From the IMG/VR virus record IMGVR_UViG_3300020401_000016, positions 1-64,000 of that record: 64,000 nucleotides of DNA. One strand, written 5' to 3'. The stretch is from a virus. Made by a program: the position numbers and the translations under genes. Under the pieces are notes generated by a model. It ran no database searches, was not told the origin of the DNA, and was given only the letters and a program-made list of their open reading frames with translations. Shown here in pieces: positions 60,829-64,000 of this stretch. The stretch's first letter is position 1; each line of letters opens with the position of its first letter.

Positions 60829-61614
60829 TTAAAAACCAAAATATTGGAAATCACCTTTCCATTTAAATTTTTTGTAATAATCGTTGTCCATTTCAACCAT
60901 GTTAACATCTAATTCATCATTTGTCAAATAGTGTTGAATAAATTCATTTTTAGATACGTCAACACCTAATCTTGGTGCTAAATGTTCTTTTACCCAATTA
61001 GCATGAGTGCTTATAGATGGATGCTTATCTTTTTCAATTTTTTTCCTTTTTGTAAACAAACTAATAGGATCTTGATCTTTATATGTAACATTAATCACTG
61101 GACTTTTTCTATCATCAGCATATGATTGAATTGCTGTCACCCAACCTGTGTAAATATTTGTGTTGTGTACAAACTCTTTATTTTGTAATAAAGTAGGCAC
61201 ATCTACACTACTTGTGACAGTCCATTTACAAGGTAAACTTCTTAAAAAATTTATTGTCATGCTAATATAATTGTGGCTCATGTACATATAACTTTCTTCA
61301 TTCCAAGTTTGTTGGATCCAAGGTTCTTCTACACTTTTCATCCAAATATTACCACCTGCTCTCCAATTGCCAAAAGGTAATATGCCCACTGAGTGTAAAT
61401 CTAATCTGTTAAAATCTGTAAACTGAACAACAACGTAATCATCTTCAGTAACTTTATTTTTCGTTAGTGCTTCATTGACACGTTGCATAATTGCGTTGTT
61501 ACCAAGACCACTTATTGCCCAATTCTGATGTTCATCGAATTGATATCCAAGCAAATCACTCCATGTGGGCCAATAGTAATTTGTGTAACTACAACCAAAT
61601 GTAAAAAGTTTCAT
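60829..61614 (-). CDS. SGNH/GDSL hydrolase-like protein
   Basis: 261 residues. SGNH block I: FTFGCSYT (5-11, Ser9); block II Gly in ISGLGNNA (34-41) with Asn40 nearby; block V DKHPSISTHANWVKEHL (196-212, Asp196 and His198). The order and spacing fit an SGNH esterase/acetyltransferase-partner fold. Such enzymes remove or move acyl groups on sugars. In this operon it may edit a glycan. The substrate is not known. No signal peptide. It is 1 base downstream of the 2OG oxygenase stop. Confidence 0.7.
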   Translation of the reverse strand: MKLFTFGCSYTNYYWPTWSDLLGYQFDEHQNWAISGLGNNAIMQRVNEALTKNKVTEDDYVVVQFTDFNRLDLHSVGILPFGNWRAGGNIWMKSVEEPWIQQTWNEESYMYMSHNYISMTINFLRSLPCKWTVTSSVDVPTLLQNKEFVHNTNIYTGWVTAIQSYADDRKSPVINVTYKDQDPISLFTKRKKIEKDKHPSISTHANWVKEHLAPRLGVDVSKNEFIQHYLTNDELDVNMVEMDNDYYKKFKWKGDFQYFGF

Positions 61615-61615
61615 C

Positions 61616-62233
61616 TTAGTCTATCTTATCACACCATTTTACAATTTCATTCCATTGTTCTATTGTCAATATGTCTTTGTACATTGAATCTTCATGGAAT
61701 CTTGGAATAAAATTAATATTAAGTGCTACCCTTGAATTAGCATTTGTACAAGTGGACCCTGAATGTTCCATGTTACTTGGGAACAATACAATTCGATTTG
61801 CTATACTTTCTACTTTATCTCCATCAGCAAAAGCAGTGTAACCATCATTTGTATTCATGTAATATATTCCTGTAATACTTAAAGGTACCATACAATCACA
61901 GTGAAATCCATGCACGTAAATTTTTTCAGTTCTTGGAACCAAATTAGCCTTTATCCTTACAAAAGTATTAGGATGAATTCTATTAAAGATAGGAAATAGC
62001 ATCTGCCAATTATCCTGTTCAGTGACTATGTTTCCATCTTCTCTAAGCACGTGATGAGTAAATTGATATTGATGTTTTTTACTTTCTTCTACAACCTGTG
62101 ATTCGTCTACAACATAATTTTTAAAATACCAAGGAAAGTGTTCACCATAGTAACGATCAATTATTACTTTTGATTCATTTTCAGGCAACAAATTATCAAT
62201 AATTATTTTATTATTTTGAATTTTTTTCTGCAT
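61616..62233 (-). CDS. 2OG-Fe(II) oxygenase
   Basis: 205 residues. Iron-binding triad His111-x-Asp113 (HGFHCDC) and His157 (PSNMEHSG), with the 2OG-binding Arg168 (SRVALNINF). The strands TGIYYMNTNDGYTAFADGDKVESIANRIVLFP (121-152) are typical of prolyl-hydroxylase-like phage oxygenases. All ligands are intact. Related enzymes hydroxylate proteins or sugars; here the operon context suggests a glycan or nucleotide-sugar, but this is a guess. Overlaps the hldE stop by 23 bases. Confidence 0.8.
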   Translation of the reverse strand: MQKKIQNNKIIIDNLLPENESKVIIDRYYGEHFPWYFKNYVVDESQVVEESKKHQYQFTHHVLREDGNIVTEQDNWQMLFPIFNRIHPNTFVRIKANLVPRTEKIYVHGFHCDCMVPLSITGIYYMNTNDGYTAFADGDKVESIANRIVLFPSNMEHSGSTCTNANSRVALNINFIPRFHEDSMYKDILTIEQWNEIVKWCDKID

Positions 62234-63476
62234 TGTTTTTCACCTTCTCCATTATTTGTGTTGTAGAAAATCCTTCAACAGTTGGAAAAATTTTTACTTC
62301 AGCAAGTTCATTACCCACTGTGGTTTCTACTGTATAATCTCCGCCTTTTACAATAATGTCCGGAGAATATTCTTGAATTTTTTCTAATGGTGTATCATCT
62401 TCAAACACAACCACTTTGTCTACCCAAGGTAGTTGTAGTAACTGTTGTTCTCTTACATATGAATTATTAAAAGGTCGTCCTTCACCTTTTAATCTTTTTA
62501 CACTACTGTCGGAATTAATTCCTACAATTAAAATATCTCCCTGTTGTTTGGCAAATTTTAACAGTTCTAAATGTCCATTGTGTAAAATATCAAACACACC
62601 ATTTGTCCATACTACTGTATCTTCAATATCAGTTTTATCAATAATTGAAACACCTCTTTTTTGAATTATTTTTTGAGCACCTTTAACCGCTAATTCACAG
62701 CACGATACCATATCGTGTGTTTGCAGATAATGTGCAATCACTGCCAACACAGAATCTCCTGCACCACTTACATCTGCTATTTCTACTTCTTCACCTTGAA
62801 TGTGTTTGTGAGAATCTTTGCTCACAACATGAATACCGTTAGCACCATCAGTCACTATAAGCCAAGTCCAATGATTTTCTTTACAATGCTGTTGTGCGGA
62901 TTTAGGTTCGAATTCCCCAAACCAGGATTCATATTCTTTCATATTTGGCTTTACTAAAAATGCACCAACGTATGCAGTAAAATCTTGCTTAGGATCTACA
63001 TAAACATTTTTGCATTTTTGCAATATTTTTTGCACAGTATCTTTTTTAATCACACCTTTGTTGTAGTCACTTACAATCACTGTGTCACTTTCTGTCAAGT
63101 CTTCTAATAATTTTTCTGCAGGAATATTTTCTTTGTATTGTTCTTCTTTATCTACTCTAATAAGGTGTTGTCCGTTTTGACCTATAATTCTTGTTTTGGT
63201 AGTAGTGCATTTACTGTCCAAAGATAGATAGGATTTTACACTATTTTGTATTAGTATTTCACGTATTTTTAACCCTGGGGTGTCGCTACCCACGGATCCA
63301 TAAAGAGACGTGTGTGTGCCCAAATTTGACAGGTTTAAAGACAGATTTCCAGCGCCTCCTACGTTATATTCTTTGCTAGATTCTTTAACAACAAGCACAG
63401 GTGCTTCTGGACTTACTTTTTGGCAGTCACCATTTACCCATGCATCTAACATAATGTCACCAATAATTTTAATCAT
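62211..63476 (-). CDS. hldE: Bifunctional heptose-7-phosphate kinase / heptose-1-phosphate adenylyltransferase, HldE
   Basis: 421 residues (E. coli HldE 477). N-terminal PfkB-type kinase: IIGDIMLDAWVNGDCQKVSPEAPV (4-27), NVGGAGNLSLNLSNLG (38-53), SDYNKGV (136-142) and the catalytic DVSGAGDS (235-242, Asp241). C-terminal nucleotidyltransferase: WTNGVFDILHNGHLELL (290-306) with the H-x-G-H motif at 299-302, VGINSDSSVKRLKG, VKGGDYTVETTVG (376-388) and EGFSTT (401-406). Both active sites are complete. It makes ADP-heptose from D-glycero-D-manno-heptose 7-phosphate (with a phosphatase step, GmhB, not seen here). Overlaps the Nudix gene by 8 bases. Confidence 0.93.
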   Translation of the reverse strand: MIKIIGDIMLDAWVNGDCQKVSPEAPVLVVKESSKEYNVGGAGNLSLNLSNLGTHTSLYGSVGSDTPGLKIREILIQNSVKSYLSLDSKCTTTKTRIIGQNGQHLIRVDKEEQYKENIPAEKLLEDLTESDTVIVSDYNKGVIKKDTVQKILQKCKNVYVDPKQDFTAYVGAFLVKPNMKEYESWFGEFEPKSAQQHCKENHWTWLIVTDGANGIHVVSKDSHKHIQGEEVEIADVSGAGDSVLAVIAHYLQTHDMVSCCELAVKGAQKIIQKRGVSIIDKTDIEDTVVWTNGVFDILHNGHLELLKFAKQQGDILIVGINSDSSVKRLKGEGRPFNNSYVREQQLLQLPWVDKVVVFEDDTPLEKIQEYSPDIIVKGGDYTVETTVGNELAEVKIFPTVEGFSTTQIMEKVKNNAEKNSK

Positions 63477-63903
63477 CTAAAAACTTTAGTATTTTAAATA
63501 CTGTATCTAATTTTGTTTGGTTTACTTTTGATTGCAAAGTTTTTCTTAAACCTTGGTGTAAAGGTTTGGGCCAATGGTTAAATGTACACCATGCAAATCC
63601 ATCGTGTTCTTTATTCAGTTTTGGTAAAAATTCAGGACCTACAACACACAGGTAAGTGTGATACAAAAATGCTTCATCATTGCTAATAAAGGTTTCCATT
63701 GGGATTGTTTTTAAAATTTTTACGTCACCAATTTCTTCTTTTATTTCTCTTTTAAGACCTGCCCACGCTAATTCATTAGTGGTGGTTCCTCCAACAAGTC
63801 CCCACACTCTGTTTTGTTTACTTTGCGTTCTGTGTAGCAGTAAAAATCTATTAGTTTCTTTAGAATAGAATAATGCACCGCACCCAATAATCTTCTCGGT
63901 CAT
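63469..63903 (-). CDS. Nudix hydrolase
   Basis: 144 residues. Perfect Nudix box: GGTTTNELAWAGLK, then REIKEEIG (G-x5-E-x7-R-E-U-x-E-E-x-G-U), at about 37-60. The fold resembles GDP-mannose hydrolase or other (d)NTP/nucleotide-sugar pyrophosphatases. In this operon it could cleave a nucleotide-sugar or clean nucleotides, but the substrate is unknown. First complete gene of the minus-strand heptose operon; a late-type box (63913-63919) gives a leader of only about 4 bases. Confidence 0.85.
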   Translation of the reverse strand: MTEKIIGCGALFYSKETNRFLLLHRTQSKQNRVWGLVGGTTTNELAWAGLKREIKEEIGDVKILKTIPMETFISNDEAFLYHTYLCVVGPEFLPKLNKEHDGFAWCTFNHWPKPLHQGLRKTLQSKVNQTKLDTVFKILKFLDD

Positions 63904-63912
63904 ACAGTTAAT

Positions 63913-63919
63913 TATTTAG
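63913..63919 (-). promoter_or_regulatory. Late-promoter-like box CTAAATA of the heptose operon
   Basis: On the minus strand; overlaps the stop codon of the upstream gene. Start expected near 63907, 4 bases before the Nudix ATG. Confidence 0.5.
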
Positions 63920-64000
63920 AGTTGAATTTGCCAGGTTCCTTTACGATATTCACCTTCAAATGATAACAGCCATTGTTCGCCTGTCCACTTGTATTGTATT
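63916..64000 (-). CDS. C-terminal end of an unidentified protein (runs off the right edge)
   Basis: The minus strand is open from the window edge to TAA (complement of 63916-63918), giving a C-terminus that reads IQYKWTGEQWLLSFEGEYRK and ends in GTWQIQL. It looks protein-like (aromatic, balanced) and lies just upstream of the Nudix gene on the same strand. Not enough to name. Confidence 0.5.
   Translation of the reverse strand, partial: IQYKWTGEQWLLSFEGEYRKGTWQIQL

Noticed and set aside
1-64000. CRISPR arrays, insertion sequences, integrase or tRNA genes
   Set aside because: Read for on both strands; no regular spacer repeats, transposase/integrase motifs or tRNA cloverleafs were recognised.

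Overview
The window is a stretch of an A+T-rich genome of a T4-like marine myovirus. Recognisable T4-type core genes are the late sigma factor gp55, the recombination nuclease pair gp47/gp46, baseplate hub gp26, portal gp20, prohead protease gp21, scaffold gp22 and major capsid gp23. They are followed by a very long block of tail-fibre genes. The low G+C, the marine T4-like gene families and the lack of photosynthesis genes suggest a pelagimyophage (host in the SAR11/Pelagibacter group) rather than a cyanophage. That host call is inference from gene style.

Layout. 0-4.6 kb: end of a minus-strand gene, gp55, gp47-gp46, a small basic protein and a 2OG-Fe(II) oxygenase. 4.6-5.5 kb: tandem terminators, a GIY-YIG protein and about 400 bases of highly structured non-coding sequence that resembles a group I intron core. 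5.5-7.3 kb (minus strand): a HemD-like gene, a small tail protein and gp26. 7.4-16.2 kb: the morphogenesis operon (tape measure, portal, small proteins, acidic core protein, protease, scaffold, major capsid), closed by a strong terminator. 16.3-18 kb: a promoter with a structured RNA, a small membrane-like protein, a phage hemB and a small basic protein. 18-46.4 kb: paralogous structural, fibre and adhesin genes built from shuffled modules (carbohydrate-binding repeats, beta-helices, LamG, BNR propeller, cupredoxin, Cys-rich proteins). 46.4-50.2 kb: a GT9 - carbamoyltransferase - GT9 operon. 50.2-59.6 kb: further fibre genes, including an adhesin with a degenerate esterase domain and a 2325-residue fibre. 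59.6-64 kb (minus strand): an operon with hldE and hldD (ADP-heptose synthesis), a cupin, an SGNH hydrolase, a second 2OG oxygenase and a Nudix hydrolase.

How the genes may work together. Short TAAATA-type boxes precede many structural genes. They look like T4-type late promoters and would be read by the gp55 encoded at the left end. A separate set of TTGACA/TATAAT-type promoters precedes gp55, gp47, the structured RNA and hemB. The most unusual cargo is (1) two tetrapyrrole genes, hemB and a hemD-like gene, and (2) an ADP-heptose supply operon plus two heptosyltransferase-like GT9 genes wrapped around a carbamoyltransferase. The second set looks like a phage-encoded route to a carbamoylated heptose glycan, placed beside the fibre genes. 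The product and its target are unknown.
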